The notes: generated by a model not told the origin, from the letters alone. Positions 6,912-15,440 are shown, numbered from the stretch's first letter. The stretch: 64,000 nt of DNA from Streptomyces xinghaiensis S187 (GCF_000220705.2 NZ_CP023202.1:4340001-4404000), one strand, 5' to 3'. A program made the numbers and translations.

Positions 6912-8171
6912 ATGAAGCCGACACGGAACCATGCTCTGGCAGGTTGGCTCAGGAATCACGGGGTGACTGCCCAGAGCCTCGCCGACCAGGTCAACGACGT
7001 GATCGCAGACTTAACCGGCACGTACGGCACGGTGAGCGAGCGTCACGTCCACCGGTGGCTGTCGGGAGAGACGAAGTGGCCGAACGACCGCCAGCGCCTC
7101 GCGCTCCAACGAGTCACAGGCCGAACGGCTGTACAACTAGGGTTCGAGCCAAGGGGTAAAACCTCCTTCCCCCCTTCGTCTCCAGAGGAGGACCCCGTGT
7201 ACCGCAGAGCGTTCGTCGCCGCTGCCGCCGGCGCAGCGCTGCCCGCATCAACCCCCGCGCGATCTCGCCGACTCGGGTACGGCGATGTGGACCGGATGAA
7301 CGCCAAACTCGCCGCGGTGGTGAGCATGGACGACCGGTACGGCGGCACCCCGGCGCTGGAGGAGCACGCCGCCGCTCTCGCGCAAGAGGCACTGGACATG
7401 CTGCAAAGCGGCACCGCGTCCAGCCGCGTGCAATCCGAGTTGTACGCCGTGGCCGCAGCCCTGACCACCAGCGCCATGTGGGCGGCCATCGACGGGCGCC
7501 GCATGGGCTCAGGCCAGGCGCACATGCACCAGGCCGTGACCTTGGCCAACCTGGCGCAGAACCCCGCAGTGCAATTCCGGGTCTGGGGGCACGCCGCGTT
7601 CCTCTACCGGCAGCTCGGCCGGCAAGCCGACGCCCTCGCCGCCGCCGAGCTCGCCCGCAAATCGTCCGCGACCCGCCGTAACCCTGCCTTCGCCTCCCTC
7701 GCTCTGGCCCGGCTGGCGGTGCACCACGCCAACGGAGGCGACGCCCGCAGCGCCCTGCGCGCCCTGGGCCGGGCGGAAGAGAGCTACACCCGCATCGACG
7801 AAGCGGCGAACCGGCCGCCGTGGCTGCGGTTCTTCGACCTGGCCGAGATCGACAGCCTCGCGGCGTCCACACACCTGCGCCTGGGCCGGTGGGAGGAAGC
7901 CGAGAAGCGGGCGCACCAGTCCCTGGCCCGGCTCCGCCCGGATCTGCACCGCAACCGCGCCCTCACCCACGCGAACATCGCCCTCGCGCAAGTCGGGCAA
8001 GGGGACATCGAGCACGCCGTCGCCTCCGCCCGGGCCGTGCCCGCCGCGATGGCCGTCCACGGCCGCGTGGGGAATCTCCTGACCGAGTTCACCCAGCGAC
8101 TCAATGCCCTCGCGCCCACGAGCGGCCCCGCCCGCGAGTGGGCGGAACACAGGAAGGCCATCGCCGCATGA
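6912..8171 (+). CDS. HTH regulator with C-terminal TPR-like helical repeats
   Basis: This 419-residue protein has an N-terminal XRE-like region (WLRNHGVTAQSLADQVN, later VHRWLSGETKWPND; about residues 10-60). A linker with an Ala-rich hydrophobic run (FVAAAAGAALPAS) follows, then a long Ala/Leu-rich helical repeat region (residues 130-400) of TPR type. Streptomyces has many such regulators, some linked to differentiation and often next to RsbW-like genes, as here. No Shine-Dalgarno is seen before ATG 6912, so the message may be leaderless or weakly initiated. The stop overlaps the GNAT start (ATGA), so the two are one operon. Confidence 0.75.
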   Translation: MKPTRNHALAGWLRNHGVTAQSLADQVNDVIADLTGTYGTVSERHVHRWLSGETKWPNDRQRLALQRVTGRTAVQLGFEPRGKTSFPPSSPEEDPVYRRAFVAAAAGAALPASTPARSRRLGYGDVDRMNAKLAAVVSMDDRYGGTPALEEHAAALAQEALDMLQSGTASSRVQSELYAVAAALTTSAMWAAIDGRRMGSGQAHMHQAVTLANLAQNPAVQFRVWGHAAFLYRQLGRQADALAAAELARKSSATRRNPAFASLALARLAVHHANGGDARSALRALGRAEESYTRIDEAANRPPWLRFFDLAEIDSLAASTHLRLGRWEEAEKRAHQSLARLRPDLHRNRALTHANIALAQVGQGDIEHAVASARAVPAAMAVHGRVGNLLTEFTQRLNALAPTSGPAREWAEHRKAIAA

Positions 8172-8752
8172 CCCACCAAGGCAGCAGCCTCACGTTCCGC
8201 CACCACACCGACGTGGAAGAGGTTCGGCAGCTCCTCTTGGACGTCCACGTAGAAGTTCGTGGGGACTACGGCCTGATGGGCGACCCCTTCTACCACGTGG
8301 ACCGCTTCAACGACCGGCTGAGCAGCTACGCCTCCCGGCCCGGCTGGGAAGCCGTCATCGGCTACCAGGACGAGACGCCGGTCGGGTACGCCTTCGCCAT
8401 GCCGCTCGGCGAGAACACCGGATGGTGGTCGTCCATGCGCGAGCCGCTGCCGGAGGACTACGTCCGCGAGACCGGCACCCGCACCCTGGCCCTCAACGAG
8501 ATCCTGGTACGGAAGCCGTGGCGCGGTGCGCACGGCACCGGAGCCGCGCGCCGCATCCATGAGGAACTGCTGTCCGGCCGCACCGAGGAGCGCGCCACGC
8601 TCCTGGTGAACCCGGAGCGGGCAGACGGCCGGCTGAAAGCGGTGTACGAGTCCTGGGGCTACCGGGAGATCGGACGACAGCAGCCCTTCCCCGACTCCCC
8701 CGTCTTCGCCGCCATGATGCGCGACCCGCTCAAGGCCCCGGCCGAAGACTGA
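8168..8752 (+). CDS. GNAT-family N-acetyltransferase
   Basis: The 194-residue product has GNAT features: an N-terminal LTFRHHTDVEEVRQLLLDVH strand-helix, a central LNEILVRKPWRGAHGTGAAR motif A (acetyl-CoA pyrophosphate loop, about residues 105-125), and LLVNPERADGRLKAVYESWG near the C-terminus, typical of motif B. It should move an acyl group from acyl-CoA to an amine. The substrate is unknown and could be a metabolite, an antibiotic or a protein. It is translationally coupled to the HTH-TPR regulator by ATGA. Confidence 0.85.
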   Translation: MTHQGSSLTFRHHTDVEEVRQLLLDVHVEVRGDYGLMGDPFYHVDRFNDRLSSYASRPGWEAVIGYQDETPVGYAFAMPLGENTGWWSSMREPLPEDYVRETGTRTLALNEILVRKPWRGAHGTGAARRIHEELLSGRTEERATLLVNPERADGRLKAVYESWGYREIGRQQPFPDSPVFAAMMRDPLKAPAED

Positions 8753-8759
8753 CCGCTGT

Positions 8760-8806
8760 CAGCCGGCCGGGCGCCGCTTCTTCCGGGGCGGGGCCCCATC
8801 CGGCTG
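8760..8806 (+). terminator. possible terminator after the GNAT gene
   Basis: CAGCCGG (8760-8766) pairs with CCGGCTG (8800-8806) around a GC-rich, partly self-complementary loop, 8 bases after the GNAT stop. The loop is long and no T-run follows. Confidence 0.35.
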
Positions 8807-8865
8807 GGCGGTGAACCGGGCTGACTGTCGGCGGCACGGGCTGGCTGCGCCAGTAGCCGCCGAAT

Positions 8866-9174
8866 TCAGCGTGAGGCCAGTTTGATCAGGTCGGCGGGAT
8901 GCTGCCGGGCCTCGGCCTGGTGCTTCTTCGCGGCCTTCGCGCTCTTGAGGATCTCGGCCTTGTCGACGTCCTCAACGTTGATGTGCGGCATGAGCGCTGT
9001 TATGGCGCGCAGCCACGACGTCACGGGCCACCCAAGGCTGAACTCTCCCGGCTGCGCCCCGGAAGTCATCTCTTCGAGGTCGAGGAGCGTCGCGTTCATT
9101 CGGTGTTCGAGCATGCGCCCGAAGGCGAACGTCGCTCCGTCCCACGATTCGCTCGTGAACTCGGCACCCGGCAT
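8866..9174 (-). CDS. hypothetical protein
   Basis: The frame has strong G/C third positions from the ATG at 9174 to the stop at 8866 (102 residues). Helical text includes TFAFGRMLEHRMNATLLDLE and a Lys/Ala-rich tail (KSAKAAKKHQAEARQHPADL). No family is recognised. The frame stays open back to 9336, but the upstream part has poor codon bias and holds a hairpin (9266-9289), so the shorter start is preferred. No clear Shine-Dalgarno is visible. Confidence 0.45.
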   Translation of the reverse strand: MPGAEFTSESWDGATFAFGRMLEHRMNATLLDLEEMTSGAQPGEFSLGWPVTSWLRAITALMPHINVEDVDKAEILKSAKAAKKHQAEARQHPADLIKLASR

Positions 9175-9437
9175 CAAGGCCCGGCGAAAGCGATTGACCC
9201 CCGCGCTCGCCCGTGGGGGCCGTTGCTTTGACGGCCCGTCGGCCCGGCGGCCTGACGGGTCTTTGGTTGTTTGGTGAAGACCGAACAACTTCCGGAATGA
9301 TCTCCGCCGGTGGCGGTAGTCGTAGAAGGGTCGCATCCGGCCAGTTAGGCTGGTTGTGGCGTCGCCGCCCCTGCGGGGGAGGTCACGGCGGCAGCGAAGC
9401 CTGGTTCATGCTCCGCAAGCTGCCAGGTCAGCGCAGT

Positions 9438-9467
9438 GAGGGCCCGATGCTGGAGCGTCGGGCCCTC
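9438..9467. terminator. strong hairpin terminator
   Basis: GAGGGCCCGA (9438-9447) and TCGGGCCCTC (9458-9467) form a perfect 10-bp stem with a 10-base loop. The stem is followed by GCCTATT on the plus strand. No gene ends immediately before it, so what it terminates is unclear. Confidence 0.55.
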
Positions 9468-9599
9468 GCCTATTGGTGGACCGCGCGCCCATGGTGCGCC
9501 CACGGGCGCACACCCCCGGGCCGGTTCGGGAAGGACCGGGCCAGTGCGGGCCAGTACGGGGATGGTTCCCGCAGGCTGGGGCGTCGACGCAGGTCAGAT

Positions 9600-9639
9600 G
9601 GGGTGCCGGTTGCGGTTCAAGTCCGGCTCCGGGCACCCC
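9600..9639 (+). other. tRNA 3'-end-like minihelix
   Basis: GGGGTGCC (9600-9607) pairs with GGCACCCC (9632-9639). Between them lies GCGG-TTCAAGT-CCGG, which looks like a tRNA T-arm with a TTCAAGT loop. Only three T-stem pairs form, and no D-arm or anticodon arm is visible upstream, so this is not a working tRNA. It may be a remnant of an attachment site or chance. Confidence 0.3.
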
Positions 9640-9770
9640 CCGTCCCCCGGCCCGCGGGGGGAGAGCGGCGGAGAACCGGCCCTCGGGGACCGCTGCCGGG
9701 GGACGCGGCGGGAACGCCGCCGGGCACTTCCGTCCCCGGAGCGAGCACATCCTCCCCGCGCTCGCGGTCC

Positions 9771-10782
9771 TCAGGAGGCCGCGGGATCGTCGCGCCATCC
9801 GTCGCTGTGCAGAAAACCCTGGATGGTGCGCCGCCGCCCGGCGTGCTCCCGGACCCGCTCCGCGTACTTCTCCTCCTCGACGGCGGGAATGCCCGCACGG
9901 TGGAGGACCGACAGGGGAGGGGCGGGAAGCTCCCGTTCGGCCCGGGTGAAGAACTGGCCCCGCAGGGTGTCCAGCACCTGGTCCAGAGCCGCCAGCAGGG
10001 GGCCGGTCGCCGAGGGGTCGGGACGGGCGGAGGGCGCCGCTCCGGCGTGCAGCAGCAGCAAGGCGTCGTCGAGGGCCGCGATGGCACGGGAGGGGGCCTT
10101 GGAGCGCGAGGCCGAGTGGAAGTAGTGGACGACCGGGTAGGCCAGATGCTGCTCGCCCATGCGCAGCAGGGGAGCGGTCAGGGAGACCAGGTGCTGGTTG
10201 AACATGGAGCTGAAGGCCGTACCCGTCCACCCTCCGGCGACGATGCGGGCGGCATCCCGGCCAAGGGCGTGAATCTGTTCGGCGAGCACGCGCTTGTGGA
10301 CGACGGCCTCGACCACCTGGACCAGATACGTGATGGACAGGGTCACCAGGAAGAGTCCCGAGAGGGTGGCGACGGTGGTGGCCCCCTGCGCCCAGGGGCT
10401 GCCCGGCACATAGTCGCCGGTGCCCAGGGTGAACACGGTGTAGCCCGTGTAGTACACCCGGGTCCAGGCGTCGGCGGGCTCGGCGGTGCGCGAGGCGACC
10501 ACAGCGCTGTCCTCGGCGGTGAAGACCAGCCACCACCCCGTCCACAGCAGCACGGTCCAGCTGAGGAAGGTGGCCACGAGCGTCACCCGTGCCGGTCAGC
10601 TCCAGCAGCCTGCCGCCACGGGGAGCCCTGGTGTGCAGGGCCAGCAGCACCCGCCACACTCCCGCGGCCACCCGGCCGCTGACCGGCCCGGTGCCCGTGG
10701 CCATGGACAGCGACGTCACCAGGGCGTCGGCGAGCGCCAGCGCGGCCAGAGCACAGCCGCCGAGAAGCAGCAGCGGGTTCAC
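9771..10782 (-). pseudogene. two-TM K+ channel-like gene interrupted by a frameshift
   Basis: The GTG at 10782 (GTGA overlap with the antiporter stop) opens a frame with one hydrophobic segment (MNPLLLLGGCALAALALADA) and continues to RGGRLLELTGT. There the homology switches frame at about 10586-10590. The second frame (GTG 10586 to stop 9771, 271 residues) carries TM1 (ATFLSWTVLLWTGWWLVF), a pore with filter TVFTLGTGDYVP, and TM2 (LSGLFLVTLSITYLVQVV), then a cytosolic tail. Reading ...ACG-G-GTG-ACG..., one extra base breaks the frame. It may be a real mutation, a sequence error, or two separately started pieces, since the second is a complete TM-pore-TM unit. Confidence 0.65.
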
Positions 10783-12008
10783 TCCGCGGCCCCCGGTCCG
10801 CGGCGGGCGGCCTTGCGGTAGAGCGCCAGGCCCGGGGCGGTGGTCACGCCGTGCGCCACGGTGCTGGCGGCCACGACCAGAGTGCCGGCGGCCAGGACGA
10901 CCGGGTCGGCGCCGAGCCGGTGGGCCTCCAGGGTCAGGTAGAACAGCGCCGAGACGCCGATGGGCCCGAACCAGCCCAGGAAGACGGCGTCACGCCAGGT
11001 GAGCCGGAGCGGTCGCTTCAGGGCCAGCAGGACCGGCAGCCGGCGCAGCAGCAGCACACCGAGGACCAGCAGGACGGCGCGCCACCAGCCCAGCTCCCCC
11101 CACTCGCGCCAGGGGATCATGGCACCCAGCACCGTGAACAGCGGCAGGACCAGCAGGCGGTTGACCGACTCGTCCACCTTGTCGTCCTCGGTGCGGTCGC
11201 GCGCGGAACTCGTCGCGTTGAAGGCCAGGCCGCCGGTGAACACGGTGAGGATGCCGTCGAGCCGGAGCAGCCCGGACGCGCCGAGCAGGACCAGGGCCAG
11301 CAGCAGGGTGTAGAGGAGCAGCGGACCGGAGCCCACGGCGCCCTCGCGCTCCGCCCAGCGCAGCGCTCCGCCGGCGAGCAGGCCGGCCGCCGCTCCGAGG
11401 ACGACCGCGCCGAGAACCTGCCACAGGGACTCCAGGAGCGCGTCCGTGCCCGAGAGGGGCCCGGCGATCGCCACCGCGGCCAGCACCAGGGGCAGCGCCA
11501 GGCCGTCGTTGGAACCGGACTCGAGGGAGAGCAGCTGCCGGGTCCGCTCGGTGACGCCCTTCTCGGCCGGCTCTCCGGTGACCACGCTGGAGGCCAGGAC
11601 CGGGTCGGTCGGGCACAGCGCCGCACCCAGCAGCAGCGCCGTGCCCAGGCCGACGCCGAGGGCGGCGGCCGACACCGCCGTGGTGAGCAGCGCCATCCCG
11701 GCCATCGCCACGACGAGGAGCACGGCAACCGGCCGGACCCGCGACCGGGCCGCGCGGAACGGATAGCGCAGGGCCACGGCCATCACCGACAGCGCCAGCA
11801 GCAGGCGGGAGAACTCGTGCAGCTCCTTGTGACCCTCCACCACGGTGGGCAGGTCGACGACTCCCAGCACTTCCGGGCCGAAGAGGATTCCGGTCAGCAG
11901 GGCGAGCAGCGGTCCGCTCAGTGGGAGGCGGTGGATGAGAGCGGAGCCGGCGGCCACCGCCAGGGCCAGGGCGCCGGTGATCGTCAGCAGAAGGTCCAGC
12001 ACGTGCAT
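10779..12008 (-). CDS. CPA1-family Na+(K+)/H+ antiporter
   Basis: This 409-residue membrane protein has about 12 hydrophobic segments. It has CPTDPVLASSVV and the SGSNDGLALPLVL motif, in which the Asn-Asp pair is the ion-binding site of NhaP/CPA1 exchangers. It should exchange cytosolic Na+ or K+ for protons at the plasma membrane. I chose ATG 12008 (MHVLDLLLTI) because it places the first TM at the N-terminus; an upstream ATG at 12053 adds 15 charged residues. The stop overlaps the K+ channel start by GTGA, so the pair probably works together in ion or pH homeostasis. Confidence 0.85.
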   Translation of the reverse strand: MHVLDLLLTITGALALAVAAGSALIHRLPLSGPLLALLTGILFGPEVLGVVDLPTVVEGHKELHEFSRLLLALSVMAVALRYPFRAARSRVRPVAVLLVVAMAGMALLTTAVSAAALGVGLGTALLLGAALCPTDPVLASSVVTGEPAEKGVTERTRQLLSLESGSNDGLALPLVLAAVAIAGPLSGTDALLESLWQVLGAVVLGAAAGLLAGGALRWAEREGAVGSGPLLLYTLLLALVLLGASGLLRLDGILTVFTGGLAFNATSSARDRTEDDKVDESVNRLLVLPLFTVLGAMIPWREWGELGWWRAVLLVLGVLLLRRLPVLLALKRPLRLTWRDAVFLGWFGPIGVSALFYLTLEAHRLGADPVVLAAGTLVVAASTVAHGVTTAPGLALYRKAARRGPGAAE

Positions 12009-12451
12009 CCGGCTTCCCCGCTCCTGGTCTCGGTATGTTCCCCGGTGGTTCATCCGGCGGGCACCGTGATGCGGGCACCGTGATGACGGGGCCGGAACCG
12101 GCCGGACGGGGCCGGGCCCGGGTGGCGCGTCACCGCCGGGAGCCAGGCGTACCCGGCGGGAGCGGCCACCACGCCCCGGCGCGTGCCGCCCTCGGCCACC
12201 CGGGTGTTCCGGGACGGCGCCGGAAAGGCGTGAGGCCGTCCGTCCGGCCGCTTCCGGCGGAGTCCGGGAACCTGACGGGGAAAAACCTTCGCGTCCCCGG
12301 TGTGCCGCCGGGCGTCATCGCGGGAATGTGTATCCGGGCGACATCGTTGACGGTGTCGCCTGCAAAGATCCTCCCTGAGCACTAGGGTGATTTTTTTGCT
12401 AAGCCATTACTCTTGAGGCAAGGTCGCGCAGGGCGGCCACGGAGGAGTGAG
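12009..12451. other. intergenic region between divergent antiporter and BI-1 genes
   Basis: No gene is seen. A 13-base direct repeat GGGCACCGTGATG occurs at 12059-12071 and 12073-12085. Toward the plus-strand gene there is an A/T-richer part with TAGGGT at 12384-12389 as a possible -10 box, followed by a run of seven T. The rest is GC-rich and featureless. Confidence 0.4.
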
Positions 12452-13291
12452 ATGAGGAGCAGCAACCCGGTCTTCTCGCGACGGGGATTCAGCCGCGACA
12501 ACGGTTACGCGGGCTTCAACGCGGCGCCGCAGGCCGGGGGCCCCGCCGCTGTCCAGACGGGCAACCCGTACGCGGGCACGAACCCGTACGCACAGCAGGC
12601 CCAGCCGCAGCAGATGCACGGCGCGCCGCCGCAGGCCGACCGGATGACGATGGACGACGTCGTCATGCGGACCGGTATGACGCTCGGCACCGTCGTCGTC
12701 GGTGCCGCCATCGCCTGGCTCATGGAGATGCCGCTCGGCCTGGCCATCGGCGCCGCGCTGATCGCGATGGTCCTCGGGCTGGTCCAGGCGTTCAAGCGCA
12801 AGCCCTCCCCGCCCCTGATCCTGGCGTACGCCGCCTTCGAAGGCCTCTTCCTCGGGGCGCTCAGCGGCTTCATCAACGAGCGCTTCGACGGCGCGCCGAT
12901 GCAGGCAGTGCTCGGCACGATGGCGGTCTTCGCCGGTGTGCTCATCGCCTACAAGACGCGGATCATCCGGGTCACGCAGCGGTTCTACCGCTTCGTGATG
13001 GCGGCCGCGATCGGCTTCGTGCTGCTGACCGCGGTGAACCTGCTGTTCATGGCCTTCGGCGGCGGTGACGGCCTCGGCTTCCGCAGCGGCGGCCTGGGCA
13101 TCGTCTTCGGCATCGTCGGCATCGTTCTCGGCGCCGCCTTCCTCGCCCTCGACTTCAAGCAGGTCGAGGACGGCCTGGCCTACGGCGCTCCGCGCGAGGA
13201 GTCCTGGCTGGCCGCGTTCGGCCTCACGCTGACCCTGGTGTGGATCTACCTGGAGATGCTGCGGCTGATCGCGATCCTGCGCGGAGACTGA
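12452..13291 (+). CDS. Bax inhibitor-1/YccA family membrane protein
   Basis: The 279-residue protein has a Pro/Gln/Ala-rich, probably disordered cytosolic head (residues 1-65). Seven hydrophobic segments follow, with the family patterns LAYAAFEGLFLGALSGFIN and LGAAFLALDFKQVEDG, ending in WLAAFGLTLTLVWIYLEMLR. BI-1/TMBIM proteins are pH-sensitive calcium-leak channels in characterised members, and their role in actinobacteria is unclear. GGAGG lies 6 bases before the ATG. It is a single gene, followed by a strong terminator. Confidence 0.85.
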   Translation: MRSSNPVFSRRGFSRDNGYAGFNAAPQAGGPAAVQTGNPYAGTNPYAQQAQPQQMHGAPPQADRMTMDDVVMRTGMTLGTVVVGAAIAWLMEMPLGLAIGAALIAMVLGLVQAFKRKPSPPLILAYAAFEGLFLGALSGFINERFDGAPMQAVLGTMAVFAGVLIAYKTRIIRVTQRFYRFVMAAAIGFVLLTAVNLLFMAFGGGDGLGFRSGGLGIVFGIVGIVLGAAFLALDFKQVEDGLAYGAPREESWLAAFGLTLTLVWIYLEMLRLIAILRGD

Positions 13292-13353
13292 CGTTCCCGC
13301 GGCGGGCGGTGCGAACCGTCCCCGAGCGGCGCGAGTGACACGTGACACGACGA

Positions 13354-13387
13354 GGGGTCCGGAGGCGGAAAGCCTCCGGACCCCTTT
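13354..13387 (+). terminator. rho-independent-like terminator
   Basis: GGGGTCCGGAGG (13354-13365) and CCTCCGGACCCC (13373-13384) form a perfect 12-bp stem with a 7-base loop, followed by TTT. It lies 63 bases after the BI-1 stop and also faces the convergent DUF4287 gene. Confidence 0.75.
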
Positions 13388-13466
13388 CGCGTTCTCGCGC
13401 CGCCGCGTTTCCTGTCGCCGCGCCCGGCGCGCCGGACGGGGGCGGACTTACGGGGATGGACCTCCC

Positions 13467-13697
13467 TCAGAGAAGCTTGCGCGCGGCTCGCCTCAGGTCG
13501 TGTTCGTGAATGATCGCTTTGGCATGGCCGTAGGCGAGATTGTGTTCGCCCCGCAGCCAGCTGACCTTTTCCTCGAAGCGGAAGAGCGCGGGACCTTCGT
13601 CGACGGTGCGCAGCCAGTCGGCGATATCGCGGCCGGTGCAATGGGGGATGCGGGAGAGCAGGTTCCGGTGAGTCTCTTCCGAGAAGACTTGGGACAT
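13467..13697 (-). CDS. DUF4287-like small protein
   Basis: This 76-residue protein starts MSQVFSEETHRNLLSRIPHC and ends with a helix-turn segment WLRGEHNLAYGHAKAIIHEH. The latter matches the W-L-x-x-x-x-x-L-G-H-G-H-A-x-A-I pattern of DUF4287 proteins. Function is unknown. GGAGG lies about 6 bases before ATG 13697. Third codon positions are less G/C-biased than in its neighbours, suggesting a less highly expressed or transferred gene. It is divergent from the small gene at 13795. Confidence 0.65.
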   Translation of the reverse strand: MSQVFSEETHRNLLSRIPHCTGRDIADWLRTVDEGPALFRFEEKVSWLRGEHNLAYGHAKAIIHEHDLRRAARKLL

Positions 13698-13758
13698 CGG
13701 CGCCTCCGGGCGGTTCCAATGCTGGTCCTTCACGTCACCGTGCCTGAGCGTTCGTCCC

Positions 13759-13788
13759 TTGGCAATGGTCCGGAAGGCCCCATACGCT
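13759..13788 (+). promoter_or_regulatory. leaderless promoter for the 127-residue protein
   Basis: TTGGCA (13759-13764), an 18-base spacer and TACGCT (13783-13788) fit a housekeeping promoter. The GTG start at 13795 follows the -10 by only 6 bases and has no Shine-Dalgarno, so transcription probably starts at or beside the start codon. Confidence 0.5.
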
Positions 13789-13794
13789 TCCGGC

Positions 13795-14178
13795 GTGCTG
13801 GATGTAACGCCCCTGGAGACCGCCGTCGACCGGCTCGCCGACCGCCTGCGCGCCGCGCCCCGGAGCCGGCTGCGCCGCGGCGCGGCGGAGCAAGGGCTGG
13901 AGCTGGCCCGCGCGTTGGCGGTGCGCGCCCAGCGGATCGAGTTCCCCGGCCGGGAGCCGCTGGTGATGCCGGAGGCGGGGCTGTTCACGGTGGCCGATCA
14001 GGTCGCCGTCGCGGGACACGACCTGGCGGCGGCCCTGCGCGGTGCGGGCGGCGGTACGGGCGACCGCGGTACGGAGGGCGTCGGTACGGACGGCGGCGGG
14101 GGCGCGGAAGCGGTCGCGGCGGAGCTGGCCGAGGCGGTGGCGCTCGTCGGGGCGGCGGCGCGGCGCTGCGGCTGCTGA
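13795..14178 (+). CDS. conserved small protein of unknown function
   Basis: The 127-residue frame begins VLDVTPLETAVDRLADRLRA. It continues with helices rich in Arg and Ala (RLRRGAAEQGLELARALAVR), then EPLVMPEAGLFTVADQVAVA. A Gly-rich low-complexity stretch (residues 82-103) and a C-terminal helix follow. The text looks like a conserved Streptomyces cytosolic protein, but no function is known to me. GTG 13795 is favoured over an upstream in-frame start at 13759 because of the promoter spacing and the conserved start. Confidence 0.65.
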   Translation: MLDVTPLETAVDRLADRLRAAPRSRLRRGAAEQGLELARALAVRAQRIEFPGREPLVMPEAGLFTVADQVAVAGHDLAAALRGAGGGTGDRGTEGVGTDGGGGAEAVAAELAEAVALVGAAARRCGC

Positions 14179-14224
14179 GCCCCGGGCCTCCGGGGCCGGT
14201 CCGCCCCTCCCGGGGGGTGCGCCG

Positions 14225-15046
14225 TCAGAGCGAGGCGATGACCCGGTCCGCGAGGACGTAGATGCTCTCCTGGCCGCAGGCGAACGTCAGGGCGTACGCG
14301 CCGGAGACGCCCGAGCCGCCGAGGAGGAACGGGACGGTGCCCTCCTCCAGGGCCGCCACCAGGTGCTCCGCGGTCTCGCGGTGGCCCGGGGTCATGCAGA
14401 CCGTCGTGCCGTCGGCGAAGACGTAGACGTCGAGCGTGCCGAGCGGGCCGGGGCGGACGTCCACCAGGGGTATGCCGTCCTCGGCCAGTTCCGCGAGGAG
14501 CGCGATGGTGCGTTCGTGGTGGGCCGTGGCCGAGGTGTGGGGGGTGAAGTCCGGGTGGGAGGGGTGGCGCCTGCGGGCGGCGGCCAGCTCCGGGGACTCG
14601 GCCGGCTCCTCGATCTCCACGTCCGCGTCGTCCTCCTCGCCGGCGTCGAGGGCGCTCAGGGAGTCCGCGGCGAGGAAGGACTCCAGGCCGGTCGGGTCGG
14701 GCTGGCGGGGGAGGAGGCCCGGGCCGTCCTCGCCGTATCCGGCGAGGCCGCTGAGCAGGGTGGCGTCGGCGGCGTCACGGGCCTCCTGGGCGGCCCAGAA
14801 GGCGCGGGCCTCGGCGAGTTCGCGCTCCCGCTCCTCGGCGAGGGCCTGGGTGACGGCCGTCCGTATCTCCTCGGCGGGCGTGGGGCGGGGGGAGGGCAGC
14901 CGCGCGGCGGTGCGGTCGGTGGCGGCCAGTTCGGCCCGCAGGGCCGTGATCTGCCGGCGCACCCCGTGAGCGGCGTGCAGGGCCGCGGCTCCCGCGGCCG
15001 TGGCGGCGGACGCGGCCAGCAGCAGGGCGATGGACATGGCGCTCAC
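14225..15046 (-). CDS. conserved membrane-anchored protein of unknown function
   Basis: This 273-residue protein has one N-terminal hydrophobic segment (MSIALLLAASAATAAGAAAL). A coiled-coil-like Ala/Glu/Arg region (AEEIRTAVTQALAEEREREL) and an acidic linker (GEEDDADVEIEEP) follow. The C-terminal domain contains GTLDVYVFADGTTVCMTPGH. The domain is not one I recognise. GTG 15046 follows GGGAGA by about 6 bases. It is convergent with the gene at 13795 and appears monocistronic. Confidence 0.65.
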   Translation of the reverse strand: MSAMSIALLLAASAATAAGAAALHAAHGVRRQITALRAELAATDRTAARLPSPRPTPAEEIRTAVTQALAEERERELAEARAFWAAQEARDAADATLLSGLAGYGEDGPGLLPRQPDPTGLESFLAADSLSALDAGEEDDADVEIEEPAESPELAAARRRHPSHPDFTPHTSATAHHERTIALLAELAEDGIPLVDVRPGPLGTLDVYVFADGTTVCMTPGHRETAEHLVAALEEGTVPFLLGGSGVSGAYALTFACGQESIYVLADRVIASL

Positions 15047-15440
15047 TGACGTTCTCCCGGAATCGACGGCTCCCCAAGAATTCCTACCTCAGCTTGATGG
15101 TGGCTCCGCGCGGATGTCAGTGCGGAACCTCACCAAACGGACGGCCGGCGTTGCCGATACGTTTCTGCTTCAACCGCCTGAGCTGCGGTAACGGCCTCTC
15201 CGGGGAGGTAGATCACATCCTGGGGGAGATTAGGTCACGACGGGGTCAGCCGGGTGGCCGCGGCCGCACCGTCCGTGACCGGCTTCCGTTTCGGCCGGTG
15301 CGGGGCCGCGGAGTCCGCCGCCAAGGCGGGGGCGTGCCTTCCGTTTCCCGGTGTGCGCCGCTGCCTCCCGGCGGTCCGTGCTCCGCCTTCCGCTTCCCCG
15401 TTCCGGAGCCGCCGGGCCGCCGGGTCCGCCCGCCGCGACG
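15047..15440. other. gene-free region upstream of the 273-residue protein gene
   Basis: About 400 bases contain no supported gene. The first 190 bases are less GC-rich and should hold the leftward promoter of the gene ending at 14225, but I cannot fix its boxes. The remainder is very GC-rich and shows no clear signal until the terminator at 15441. Confidence 0.4.

Larger units (their letters stand above)
9175..9770. other. gene-free stretch with hairpins at the accessory/core junction
   Basis: No convincing gene lies here. The stretch holds an inverted repeat at 9266-9289 (GTTGTTTGGT/ACCGAACAAC, one G-U pair), a strong hairpin at 9438-9467 and a tRNA-like minihelix at 9600-9639. It separates the accessory block from the antiporter/channel genes. 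No integrase or perfect direct repeat was found within it. Confidence 0.5.

Noticed and set aside
9560..9640. A complete tRNA gene
   Set aside because: Only the T-arm/acceptor-like part is present; no D-arm, anticodon arm or matching 5' acceptor strand was found upstream.
12050..12382. A leftward 110-codon frame between the antiporter and BI-1 genes
   Set aside because: Weak codon bias, no ribosome-binding site and Arg/Pro-rich composition typical of shadow frames.
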